From: Lasiosphaeris hirsuta
Lineage: Eukaryota > Ascomycota > Sordariomycetes > Sordariales > Lasiosphaeriaceae
Direction of reading: 5' to 3'
DNA length: 64,000 bases
Assembly: GCA_030549175.1 (NCBI GenBank)
Contig: JAUKUA010000008.1
Location: forward strand, 558,001 to 622,000
Shown: piece by piece, positions 11,077 to 21,804 of the stretch
How positions within the stretch are numbered: position 1 is the first letter of the stretch
How the letters are laid out: every line of letters starts with the position of its first letter
Notes under the pieces: model-generated
What the model was told of the DNA's origin: nothing
Databases searched by the model: none
Seen by the model: only the letters and a program-made list of their open reading frames with translations
Program-made: the position numbers and the translations under genes

Positions 11077-11597
11077 TTGAACCCCCTTGTTTTCTTCTAG
11101 GTTTAAGCTCCGGCCCCCAGCTTGGTGTTAAGAATATCACTTATAGTGCACTCGAACTGGCAACTATTGTTTCATTGGGAATAATGGCTCTGGTGGATGC
11201 TATTGCACCTGAAGCCTTCCAAGGTTGCTGAGGTATCTAAGGATGTTGGCTTCGATAGGAAGTGGATGGTGGTGGTTAGACACTTCAGGCTCAAATGAGC
11301 ACCGAATGAGCCCCGAAGGTGGGCGTTTAAATTAGTTTAGAAACCTCATATTTTAGAGTATTTTGAACCAAAAGTCCAGCTATTCTCTTATGTTCTCTTT
11401 CCGTATATTTCCACGTTGGTTTAACGATTGGTATTTCTTGTGACTTTGCTTCTAAATTAAGAGATCTAAATTAATTGGCTATATGAGCTTAGTTAGCCAT
11501 GGGTAGCAGCGTCGATTTCGAAGCAGATCAAGCTGACCGAGTTGATAGTCCCTACCTTTCTTAACAATACGATTTCCCTCAAGACAGCGGTTTCTCT
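11077..11597. other. Intergenic spacer
   Basis: No gene, repeat or promoter motif could be supported here apart from the optional 3' intron of the preceding gene. Composition drops toward A+T between 11330 and 11480. Confidence 0.5.
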
Positions 11598-11822
11598 GTG
11601 ACTATTTGGGGAGATGCCCCGATGCCGAACACGATCCAGAACGCCGTTTGCGGACCGCAGGTGCCCGGAACTACACTGCTCAAGGGGAAGCTTAAGGGGA
11701 AGCAGCAGCTTGCCAATCTGAATCCTCGTCCTCTCAATGCTTATGACAATGTTTGGGGCCAGGGCGGAGTGACTGAGGGATGTCTGGCTGCTGACGCCGG
11801 CAAAAACCGGTGCACCCCGTAG
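11598..11822 (+). pseudogene. Fragment of a class V (GH18, LysM/CBM18) chitinase
   Basis: The plus frame reads NAVCGPQVPGTTLLKGK, QQLANLNPRPLNAYDNVWGQ and GGVTEGC. Fungal subgroup C chitinases have a very similar linker and chitin-binding (CBM18) start, with CGPQVPGT, then LANLNPCPLNACCN and WGQCG. Three or four of the expected cysteines are replaced here (CPLNACCN has become RPLNAYDN, and WGQCG has become WGQGG), so the disulphide-bonded chitin-binding fold would be lost. Neither the GH18 catalytic domain downstream nor clear LysM repeats upstream are present, and the frame ends at 11822. It is an isolated relic between two other gene remnants. Confidence 0.65.
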
Positions 11823-11871
11823 GGACCCCCACAAACGTAGCCCAACCTCCCCTCTACTACCCCGAATTAGC

Positions 11872-13307
11872 CTATTCGTCTAATGTCTCTAATGACCTTG
11901 ACAAGCTGGGTGGCCCTGAAAGCTCTGGCAATTTCGACTCCAACTGCTTTCCCTGTGATGTAGGATCCTCCCATGGCCGAAATTTCTTGCGGCCGCGGGC
12001 TTGATGTGCATCCGTGTCGCTTTCTTCAGCATCAAACCACTCCCCCAGGCTCCCTGGTGCGGGCGATGGATCTTCTGTCCGTTTCCGCTTGCTCGGGCTC
12101 CCACTCCGTGTTTTTCCGCCGCCGCCGTAAGCGCTGAGCAAGGTTTTCCCATCGAGCTTCTCGACCTGGACAACATCTTCATCGTCGACAGTAATGAAGC
12201 GGGCAACGCTGCGAGTCTTGTAGGCGAGGATAAAGGGCTTGACGCGAATGAAGATGGCCTCGGCAAAGCGTGCAAAGAGATACTCACGAGCGACGCCGCC
12301 GAGATGGGGCACTCTTCTGTCGTGGTACTTTGCCGCAAACAATAGGTGGTCAACAACCAGTACGTGAATTGCATAGCTGGTGTTTGGGGCTCGGCGCACG
12401 TCTAAGTCGCTTGGTGGGTTCCCAGATGCCCAGTCAATAAGCGACTTGGGAACAATGGATTACCAGAGGGCATCAAAAGTGGGCTTGTGTAGGTCACTCC
12501 GGAGCCAGATCAGGTTGTAGTCGCTGTTGATGTCCGGACAAGTGCCTCGGCCGTAACGCTGCATGTCGTTCTTGATGAACCAATCGCCCTGGGCTTGCTG
12601 GACAAGATGGGCGCGTTCTATTGCCCAGGTGGAATTGGTCAAGACACATCTCTGCGCGGTTTGTGCACTCGGCTCAACAGCCGGCCAGGACTCGGGCAGT
12701 TGGTCATGGGGAGATTGCCAATCCCTAAAAGACGGCACAATCGGGAGTCGTCTAGATTCGGACTTAACAATTAGTCTTTGCAGCAGCGCAGCAGCACGAG
12801 TGCACATACCGACTCCCGGGACAATAAAGAAGTAATCCCGGCCTGTCAAGATCCCTTGAAGAGGAATCTGGTCCCTAACTTTTTGTTGACCGCCCCGATC
12901 CATCGATAGATAGCCGCCAAAGGCATTTTAGCTACGATTTGGGCGGCAATAAGCACGGTGCCATGGTGCAGGCCATGCTCTTTGTTAGATGGCGCAATGG
13001 GGTCGACACAGGGGAGCGAGAGGATGCCGTTGCAATTGGCGGGATATCCAGGGTGGAGGATGCGAAGTGTGCGCTCAAGTGAGCCACTCCCAAGCAGGGG
13101 TTCAAACGTCACGGGTATGTTCCGCGATGGGTTGTCGCGCGTGGGCAAAGCACTGCCACCCTGAGCCAGAGTATCCATCTCGCCTCTTGAGCCCGGATAC
13201 TGGGTGCCAGTGCTGGATGCTGTGTTGGATGCAGTGCTGGATGTTGTGCTGGATGCTGTGCTGGATGCTGTTCTGGATGCTGTGCTGGAGACTTGGTTTG
13301 TGACCAA
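11872..13307 (-). pseudogene. Fungal HNH-endonuclease-domain protein, disrupted
   Basis: Minus-strand segments follow the order of the fungal HNH family (PF13391-type). First comes a Ser/Thr repeat leader, then RILHPGYPANCNGILSLP and GLHHGTVLIAAQIVA. After a frame change near 12900 come LTGRDYFFIVPG, VPSFRDWQSPHDQLPESW, CVLTNSTWAIERAHLVQ, DWFIKNDMQRYG and NLIWLRSDLH. After an in-frame TAA at 12462-12460 come SIVPKS and LGGVAREYLFARFAEAIF. The AHLV and RSDLH elements carry the usual HNH-like metal and catalytic positions. The frame change lies at a gatcggggc site compatible with loss of a short duplication. The TAA falls inside a conserved segment; a 54-nt intron could bypass it but would remove that segment. 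I therefore call it a pseudogene. The role of the family is not established. Confidence 0.7.
13211..13290. repeat. 12-bp minisatellite, about 6.5 units
   Basis: The unit tgctggatgctg is repeated in tandem with single-base changes. On the minus strand it encodes the four-residue Ser/Thr/Ala repeats at the N-terminus of the HNH-family relic. It may expand and contract by slippage. Confidence 0.8.
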
Positions 13308-15429
13308 TCGCCTTGTGGCCGAATGTTAGTGGTCTTGTTGATCTCCATTTTCGCCGTCGCGCTTGGCCCCGCTTCCATGCGTAAGCGAGAGCGCCCTACT
13401 GAGTTACATTAGTCTAGCCGAAAGGGGTCGAGCCGGGATATCTTCTTTAACATAGTTACATAAGTCCTAATCAGAAACGATACTAGGTTACACTCTGTAG
13501 AAAATTACGAACGTATATACAAAAGTTAGGCATTCTTATTAGATAAGACAACACTGCCAGACAATACCACAGACAGCTGTGTGGTAGACGCGATAGGGCC
13601 TCAGACAACATCATTAAATGCACGGAGAATAATATCCATTTGAGGATTGCCTACGTACAACCAGCACGGATGATGATCTGTCTCAAAAAGAAGATAAGAG
13701 ACGGCCGGTGACACGGGCTAATTGTCAGCAATCGTAGCCAACGGGACGCTACCGTCGCTATAAATCTTTACCTTGGTGCTACTAGAAGAACGGACAGGGA
13801 GGAAGTCCGCGAACTTACACGCCTGAGCAATCGCTGGGCTGCCCTTCCTGGGAGGTACCCACTCTTGCTAACCACTTTCACACATGTGGCTGAGAGAGTA
13901 ATGTACGTCTTATCTCTTCCAATCTGCTACCGCTCCATTCTCTCGAAGTAACAAAACAAGTATTACAAACCATAACCTTAAAGCTCTCGCCGAAGAGATC
14001 TGTCGGGTCTGTCTAACTGCGTTGATTGTAGCCTTCTGCTAAGGTGCAAATCCCTAGACGTACCTGCAACACGTTCTCCCAATTACACGTGTCGGAGCGG
14101 CGGAACAAGTCACACAGGTCTGGCAAATATAGACCATCCCCGTTCATGTCGGCTTTCATAGCTCTCCTAACTCTGTTTCGATATTCATTGCTGAAAAATA
14201 GTCTTTTATCTCAACCGGCCGTCTGTCCAGCGCAGCATCCCACCGTTTTCTTCCCCCCTTCCCTAGCTAGGACTCCCCTCCCCTCCCTGGCAACTCAACA
14301 ACTTCACCTCAAACCCGAGTTAACACGCCCTCAAACCATAGATGGTGGTTCAGATCGGTACGTCTCACCTACTTGTCTCATCACACATGGTGTGCTCATC
14401 ACAAACCTCAGACACGAAATGCCTCCGGTAAGTACCTTCTACGTCATATCTGACAACTAGCATTATGCTCCCCTCTTGATCAGACACACCCGTGACCTCA
14501 TCGTCGTGGAAAGCAGGACGTTATTAGCGTATATAGATTACATACCTCTTTACCCACTCGTTCAGAGAGCCCTCCTACTTTGTCTAGCTTCGTTCCTCAA
14601 GGCTCTTTAGGCAAACCGCTTGCGGTTTTGCCTCTCCTGTATACTCTACCCTCGGAACAAAGACCCACAAACCCTGGTCGAAATTCGTCATATGTTCTCG
14701 CGTTTCCTTACGTGAGAAGAGGTTAGAGCTCGCTGAGTGAACAGACGATCAGGGCCGCGGAATTATGGGATTGGATAGGGAAACGATGACGAGAGGCTGA
14801 AAAGAATGATGTGAACTGGACGCCAGCATCCACGAGGCTGTATATCTCACCGCTCAGCAGAGCCATTGCCAAAATCGACAACTCCAGACTGTTGCTTTTC
14901 CGCTCCAGTTCTTCATGATCCAACCTAATTGGATATTGGCAGCAGTTGTCAACAATGCCGAGACGATCCCAGGTATCGTGTAACTTCCTTCGCATGATAT
15001 CTTTGACAATGGTAGGGAATATCGGTTGCGATCTGGGGAGCAGAACTGTATACCTTCCAGCTGAGCGCCGGACATGGTTTGTTGCCATGATTTCTTGCCA
15101 CAACGATGTGGGAATTCTCGACAGAACTTTATAGCCGCGAACGCAAATTCCCGGGAGTTGATGCAGAGCTCGGGCCTAATCACCCCTCGACGCTGACGAG
15201 CATGGCGAACCTGGCGTTGACGTTTTGGAACCAGGAGGCAGGAGCAATAAGTAGTCACTGAGCGCACCCTCTCTGTGCACGCCCTAGTCCTGGCTGCACC
15301 AGTTGATGAGGTTTGTTTGGAAATTGAGTTGCCGCTGAGTTTGGCTTTGGCTGCGATGCTTGTGAAGGGGGTTCCCAATTTACTACGGCATACTCTGCCG
15401 TAGAACTTGCTTATCCCTCTTACAGGTTG
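13308..15429. other. Region without a confident gene
   Basis: Some pieces look once-coding. The minus strand near 13830-13590 has a readable segment broken by stops, and the plus strand near 14419 has ATGCCTCCG followed by a well-formed GTAAGT donor. None joins into a model or shows a known domain. A short hairpin (ctacggca/tgccgtag) lies near 15384-15405. Confidence 0.5.
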
Positions 15430-15560
15430 GGAGGCTTGTGCCCTCTAGGCTAATTGCCAACGGGCCATCCTTTCCAATATCAACACTATCATTACAATAT
15501 GTCATGTCAGTTGTCAAAAGATGCTCATCCAAGCGGTCCATTCTGACTGTGGCACTGCTA
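15430..15560. repeat. Second copy of the dispersed unit at 1016-1200
   Basis: The segment ctaattgccaacgggc and the downstream attacaatatgtcatgtcag match the first copy with a few substitutions. The hairpin seen at 1037-1073 is missing here. The copy is GC-richer and much less diverged than the RIP-altered elements. Confidence 0.6.
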
Positions 15561-15917
15561 CTGCTTTGGGAAGCATTCGCGCGTGCTGCAGCAGGTAGTG
15601 GTCACTCACGCCTTTCCTTCGTTTCTTACATATTATGCATGCCTTAGATCTGCCGGGAACGCCAGCCATGACTACGTTACGGTGATTAATTGGGGGTCGG
15701 GATCGTCATACCCTAGAAATAACGGGATAGAATGCCCGGTAACGAACGGTAATAGTGCCTTTAGGATATGGCGACACTATTAGAAGCCTGAGAGAGAAGA
15801 GGGGGAGGAGGCGGGCGCAGAGGTTAGTGCTATTATTCCCGCCTCCGTGCCTAGTATGTAAGATTTCTGCAATCTGGGTCAGGTAGGCACGTACTATATA
15901 GTTTTCCGGCTAGGTAG

Positions 15918-16072
15918 GTGGGTGACAAAATAAACGAGCCATGTAATGGACTTTACAGGAGGCCGACGTACTGTGTGGTCGCTGGTTGTTACAGGAGAGC
16001 CCTGCGATTGGCGAAGCTATAGGGGACTTTCTTGTGGGATAGTTTGTATGGCTCGTTTATTTTGTCACCCAC
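15918..16072. mobile_element. MITE of 155 bp with perfect 25-bp terminal inverted repeats
   Basis: The left end at 15918-15942 (starting GTGGGTGACAAAATAAACGA) is the exact reverse complement of the right end at 16048-16072 (ending TTATTTTGTCACCCAC). The 105-bp interior is non-coding. The structure fits a non-autonomous DNA transposon. A clear target-site duplication is not seen (left flank ..taggtag, right flank ttgcc..), so the superfamily is left open. It lies 383 bp upstream of the TATA motif of the secreted-protein gene at 16573. Confidence 0.8.
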
Positions 16073-16454
16073 TTGCCAGGATCAAGGCCGTGAGGTTTGG
16101 GGTGGGATTTAGGTTGGAACCGCTTCGCTAACCGTATGACGCCCCCCGATTTGCGCCGATCTATAGTAATTTCCCGCTGGTCCCCGGTTCGATTGGATCT
16201 GGGGTGCATGAGATGTTTACCGAAAGAGGAAGCATTCCACGCGCGGCCCGAATCTGTGATGTTTGCAGTCTACTTCGCCGTAGACTCGCATGCGTTCCTA
16301 CAATACAACTGTGATGAGCATGGTCTGTAATGCTGTGGCAATGATATTCGGAGCTTCCTAATCGACGTAGAAGCCTAGCCAATATACATGATTGCACAAG
16401 ACTCTGTCCCAATATGCTGGTTTATGGGCTGACAAAGGGAGCCTTGCTAAAAGC

Positions 16455-16462
16455 TATATAAA
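16455..16462 (+). promoter_or_regulatory. TATA motif upstream of the 16573-16923 gene
   Basis: TATATAAA lies 111 bp before the ATG, in a context (gctatataaaggg) that resembles a strong fungal core promoter. Confidence 0.6.
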
Positions 16463-16572
16463 GGGTGCTATGTCCAGGACGGTATGACACAAAAACATTG
16501 GGACCATCACAAGCCTTCAACCTAGCCGTACAGACAAGCCCAATCCAGAATCAAGCAAGCATACCAGCTACC

Positions 16573-16923
16573 ATGTTTCTCAACCCAGCAATTGTCGCCG
16601 CCTTCACCCTCGCAAGCAGCACTTTTGCCTCGCTAACTACTGCCGCCGACCCAGACCAGCTTGCCAAACGCTTTGATGGCACGTGCCGGATTATCAAGGA
16701 CTCTCTGTGGCACTACATAGTGACAATTCCCGGCGACGGCCATCCGGGCTGTGGCGGCGCCCTGCTGGATAACATCCGCGGTACAGGATACCAGCCTCAG
16801 AACTGGGGTGCGGGACCTCTTTCCAATGGCGGTTGCGAGACATCTTTTGCCCTCCCCGCAGGTAGCGCAGATGCTGTCAATAGGGGTTTCCAAGCTGCTT
16901 TTGGCGGTACAGCTGGGTGCTGA
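16573..16923 (+). CDS. Small secreted protein with Lys-Arg site, 116 aa
   Basis: A single exon with a CTACC context before the ATG at 16573. The N-terminus MFLNPAIVAAFTLASSTFAS is a secretion signal, followed by a short pro-segment ending QLAKR (residues 29-33), a Kex2-type site. The mature part begins FDGTCRI and includes PGDGHPGCGGALLDN, GPLSNGGCETSF and a C-terminal cysteine, i.e. four cysteines after the cleavage site plus Gly-rich loops. The spacing resembles compact disulphide-bonded secreted proteins of fungi, but I do not recognise the family. The in-frame extension up to 16465 overlaps the TATA region and is rejected as the start. It shares KR-x-DGTC with the peptide gene at 10688. 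A host-interaction or antagonism role is inference only. Confidence 0.75.
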   Translation: MFLNPAIVAAFTLASSTFASLTTAADPDQLAKRFDGTCRIIKDSLWHYIVTIPGDGHPGCGGALLDNIRGTGYQPQNWGAGPLSNGGCETSFALPAGSADAVNRGFQAAFGGTAGC

Positions 16924-19900
16924 GAGTATGACGTGGAGGAATTTCTAGAAGTATAAGTGGATAGGAGGGTGGATATCGTTTTATCATAGTTGGCCTACTC
17001 ACACTCGTTTGATAATAAAGTTCTCCCTGCCCGCATCGCTTCTGGCAATATCATATAGACTTGTGATAAATGACTCGCCCTTGACTGTAAGAAAACCCGC
17101 AAGGATTAACGGTAACCAAATCGCTTCCAGTCGCTAGCCGAATCTATATAAGGGTGAATTACCCCCGTACTACTGTAATATGGTATTTCAATACATGCGA
17201 AGTGTGCACTTCTGTGCTGTGTGCGTCTCATCACAACCATGGACGATGCTGAGCAACCTCATCTAGTTGAAATTGAAACTTACGTATAATGTGTACCAAA
17301 CCCAAGGCTCACGCGGTCATAAGGCAAAGCAAGAAGGGGGATAGAAGCGGTGAGACAACACTCGCTCATATTATCCTGATTCGAAGGCTCGCTGGAGTAC
17401 ATAAAGGCACTTACCCGTTATACCATCACACACACACCAAGGTCAGCAATCATCATCTCATCCATATCAATGGCACTTACCCGCTATACAACGCCAACAG
17501 AAGCTGCGAGATCTCGACCATGAGGATGGCGAGGACGATATCAAGGAGATACCGTTGAAGAGTAAATACATTGCCTTGATAGAGAAGTGGAAACTGGTCC
17601 AGGAGGAGTGGGGAGCTAAAAATATCGATGGCGCTTCGGTCTGTGGTATGTCTGATCCTCACTAGGGTATCCCTCAGCTTCGATATCTTTTGCCTAACGT
17701 ACGGTCTAAACACAGGGTCCCATCCCGCACAATCTCCATCTTGGCTGGTGCGGAGGTCTAATATTTCTTTGCTAATGATATCTGTTTTGGCGCTTCCATT
17801 CGTTTATCTGTGTGCAGCCACACATCTGCAGATCCCTCCAATGTGAAGGCATTTTTGAGGCTTGCTGCCTAAATGCAGTTCAGAGTATCAAGAAACGGAA
17901 AGGGGAGCATTCATAGGGTTAGAACAAGAGGTTCCGAGGATAGAAGACGACCTGCTCAAGTTTGAGATGGTCCAGAGGAATAGCAGTATAAAAACTGCCT
18001 GGAGATAAGGCAGCACTGCCTATTTTACAAGAAAGAAACTTGTTTTGGCCATCTTTAAAATGGGACCAATTCTGGACCCACTCGGCTGGAGTTGAAGTAA
18101 TTCAGCAGCGTGCCGTGCAGCCTGGCAAAAATGGTAATTAGGGTGAGCAAAGGTGAGGAAGCCTGAGCACATCGTGGGCGGAGACTGAGCCGGGCCTGAG
18201 GTAAGCAATGTCACGTAGGCGAGGTGCGAAAACAGAAATTCGGTATGCCCAGATTCGTCTTATAGAACAGGTCTAGGTTTTACACCAAAGTTGCCCTTAG
18301 CAATTTCCATGTTTGTACGTGAACCTGAGCCACCTTGAGCTGGGTTGAGCTATGGGTGAGTGAGCCTAGCCTGCATATATCCGAAGATTCCGGTGCGTTC
18401 CTCGGTTTATGCTATCTATACTGTACAGGGTGGGGCTACGTCAGCGGTGACGTTGGTTGCAAAATCGGATTTTACTGACATGTATTGCTGCCTGGACGTT
18501 GAATGTAGGTAGTGGGCTAAAGTATGAAAAAGGACAGAGATATGAATGTTCTTGATTCTAGTCTGTTTTCAATTTAAAGCTTTTTTAAGGGTCTTATTGC
18601 TCTCTTGAAGAATGATTCCCCTGTTGCATATAAGTACTTTGATCTATGGAAGGTCTCTGTCCAATACCTTTTTGTAGGAGAAAGGTTGAAAGGAATAAGT
18701 AGCTATATTAGAGACTAGAGCCTCTGGCTGCTTGTAAGCCTAAGTCACCGCAACTATGTAGATGTGATTCTATAAATGGATTTATAAGATATGCCTCACT
18801 GATATGCCAGAAAAATATAAACAATTCAATTACTTTTAACACCCTTAGTTTGCAGTGAAGTAGTTTTAATAAGTTATAAATATTTCTTTCTGCTGTAGCC
18901 CGGTCGTTTCCAGCCATACTATAATTTGTTAGGGTATTACCTTGCCTAAGTTAGGGGGGGGGGGAGGGGGGAAGGCTGCCTACCCCCCTGAAAGCGCGCA
19001 TGTCTCCACAGGGTTCCTTGAGGTAACCACCCCCCAAATCAATCCAACGTGTTTTATCAATTCTTCGCCAATTTTCTTCCTCCTGACATCATTCTATTCC
19101 TCTTTCACTAGCCGTTCAGTATACCGAAGAAGATCTACACAATACCAACACTGAGGCCGTGAAGACCAACAACACACGAGCCGTGGCCCGGAAATGGGCC
19201 ATTTACCCTCTACCCTCCGCGGTCGGCTTAATGACTTGCTCCCTCACTCAGTAGCCTACTAAAACTATCAAAGGATCTCTATGGCCTAAGAGAATAGTTT
19301 AGCCGATTAGATATGTCTTGAATAAACCTTAAGGGTCTCTATGTATCAATAAATTAGAGTTAGTTAGCCGTGTATATACCTAACGTAGGGACCCTAGACT
19401 ACTTGGGATTACGTAGATAAAGGGCCGTTAAGCTAGATATCCCTTTCTTAAGACCTAGAGAGCTGAAGTAATAAATTTAGATCGGTTTTATAGCCACATA
19501 GGCTAAGATTTAACCTGAAGGTCTTTCTATAAGGTAGCCTCTTAAGGGTTTTGTAGCGTTTGAGATAGCCAAGGTAGTGCTATGCCTGGCCGTAAGGTTG
19601 GTAGTGTTAGTGTTTGGAGCTGTATAACGTGTTTTATAAGCAAGTGTGCCATATAAGCGAGAACGCCACTTTCCCTAACTTGGCCACAATTATCTGCAAT
19701 TACACTATTACAGCACTAGGAAATAAAAACAACTGAACCAGAAATAGATGAATCTAATAATTCCCCAGCCTCGCTTACAAAACACGTTATTGATTTCATT
19801 GAAGTGGGGTGAAGCGGCATATACCTTACTTTAAGAACTAGAGCTACACATACTTCCAAGTCATGTCCTAAGTAATTGAATACCTCTATTAATATACGGA

Positions 19901-20101
19901 ACATCTAACTTTACCCTTATTAATACTCGTAGCTAAGGTACCTTGGTACTCTCCAATATTCTTTCCTTCTGTTCCTCTGGCTGACAACTAACCTCACCCT
20001 AATATTTGAAGTTAAGGAATAACACTGCTCTTTTTCCTAGTTTCTGCCAGATCTTTCTATATGGCTAGCAATGTCCAAAGCCATTTATCTAGACAAGCGG
20101 C
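16924..20101. other. Long region without a confident gene; possible gene debris
   Basis: Around 17505-17640 the plus strand reads a charged helical stretch (ending KWKLVQEEWGAKNID), and near 17885-18018 another (EYQETERGAFIGLEQE). They may be parts of one eroded gene I cannot name. A phrase containing ggcacttacccg is repeated at 17404 and 17471. The tracts 19260-19620 and parts of 18500-18920 are AT-rich like old RIP-altered repeats. A poly-G run stands at 18955-18970. Confidence 0.45.
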
Positions 20102-21471
20102 TCAAGGATAGGTATTGAGGGTTTGCATGTCCCTTGAATGCCGAAAAACCAGTGTTTGTGCCTCGTTATCCTCAAGATAAACCGTGAAGCCATCGTCGTG
20201 ATTTCTCCCAAACGAGTACCCAGAATAGCCAAACTGCCAGTACATGCTACCGGCCATCTTTTCTTCCACCATAATTCTTTGCCACTCACCCATGACCTGG
20301 AGCCTTGTACCATTCACCACCTTCTTTGTGTACTCCAGCCTCGCCTCCGGGGTCATCCACCCATACTCCTCGTGTATGACAGGCTTTGTCGCCTTGCGTC
20401 CGGCCATGGCGTGATCCCGGATCCATTGCTGCGTCCACTCGGCTGTTTTACCCCACCAATCGGGGTACGAATGGAAGACACCAAAGTCTATAGAATCAAG
20501 AGCTATTTCATGATCAAAATTGCCGCCATTCCCACCGGCATAACGATCGGGGGCTGACGCTCCGAGGTTGAATTCCCCCTCGCCGCCCCAAGTGACAAGA
20601 TGGTGAGGATCGATAGACTTGATATACTCTGAGAGCTCCTTCACCCACGCGCCAAGAACAAGAGAGTTACATTTGGTGCTGCGTGGAAGGTTACGTATCC
20701 GGTCCGCGCCGCAGCGTGGCTCGTTAGCAAGCTCCCAACCAAAGATAGCCGGAGAATCTCTGTACTTGGTAACTAGTTCCTTAACATAGCGCTTAAATGC
20801 GTCCTTGATACTGGTAACCGTATAGAACTAGCGTCAGTTATTAGCAATACAGTACATGTTAAAGGGGAGACAGGAGAAAGCCATACATCGTCGTGGAACC
20901 TTCCGCCGAGATTGACGGTATATACATCCATCCCACCATAATCAGCCCAATTGTTGGTAAGAGCAACAAGAAGCTTGACACCAGTCTTCTCAGCAGCCCT
21001 TACGACCTTTTCGAACCCGGATAAGTCGATAGTGGAGGTACCATTGGGATGAAACCACTGAAAAACGACCTCTGAGGGGCCTGCACCCTCGCCACCGTAT
21101 TGAGGAAGACCGCCGGGGATGTATGAGCTGTTTTTATCGTTGAATCCCCACGTGCGGAAGACTTGCAGACCAGCTTGCTTAGCAGCAGCAAGTCCATTTT
21201 CGACATCCGCTTCATACTGAGCGCCGATACGAACGCGTCAGTTGCCAGCGGCAGATGGGAATGAAAAGTAGAAACTTACTTGGCTGAAAGGAAAGTAGTA
21301 AGCGTTACTCCCAGCGAAATAAAAGTCGCGTCCATCCAATTTGAACTTTTCACCTTCAACTGTAACAAAACCTTTTGGCACTTTGGCGCGGGGTTCCGGA
21401 AGTCCATCTCCAGGGACAGCGGAGGCTGTGAGAGCAATACAGCTGGCAAGTAATGCCTTGACGAAAAGCAT
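20102..21471 (-). CDS. Secreted endo-beta-1,4-mannanase, GH5 (subfamily 7-like), 415 aa
   Basis: Three exons: 21471-21280, 21216-20887 and 20827-20102. The introns of 63 and 59 nt have GTAAGT/CTCAG and GTATGG/GCTAG borders, the second with a CTGAC branch site. The start [20 protein letters not shown] is a signal peptide. GH5 mannanase hallmarks follow in order: [46 protein letters not shown], the acid/base segment [10 protein letters not shown] (Glu210), FHSYPDWW, the nucleophile segment HEEYGW (about residues 326-330) and MYWQFGYSG. The enzyme would hydrolyse internal beta-1,4 links of mannan, glucomannan or galactomannan outside the cell. No cellulose-binding module is seen. All catalytic motifs are intact. 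An in-frame ATG at 21540 would precede the signal peptide and is less likely. Confidence 0.9.
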
Positions 21472-21804
21472 ATTGAGGGGTTGCGCTTCCAAAAATATGT
21501 GTGGCGAGAGGCTTTTTTGGGGGGTTTTTTTTTTTTGCATTCTTCAATTCATCCAAGTCGTGTCGATGCGCTGGTATTCGCCGTGTATTTAATCGACTGA
21601 CTACGGAGTGCTAACAGCCGTGCCAGAAACAGTTTTGCCTGGCACGTCCTTGGCATTGGAGTGAGCAAATTTGTTCTACCCGGCCTATGGACATCATTCG
21701 ATCGCTTATCTCTCCATTCTCGGGATATCAAGCAGCTGACATTAGCCTAACTCCCCATAGCTATCGCTTCTACACATCCTGAGATTCTCTTATCATTCTT
21801 GTCC

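Noticed and set aside
13211..13290. Possible CRISPR-like array
   Set aside because: It is a contiguous 12-bp minisatellite without spacers, in a eukaryotic sequence and within a coding relic.
14044..14460. 138-codon plus-strand frame and nearby GTAAGT donor at 14430
   Set aside because: No joined reading gives a recognisable protein; the possible exons end quickly in stops.
16165..16205. tRNA-like T-arm (ccccggttcgatt...)
   Set aside because: No matching acceptor, D or anticodon arms could be folded around it.
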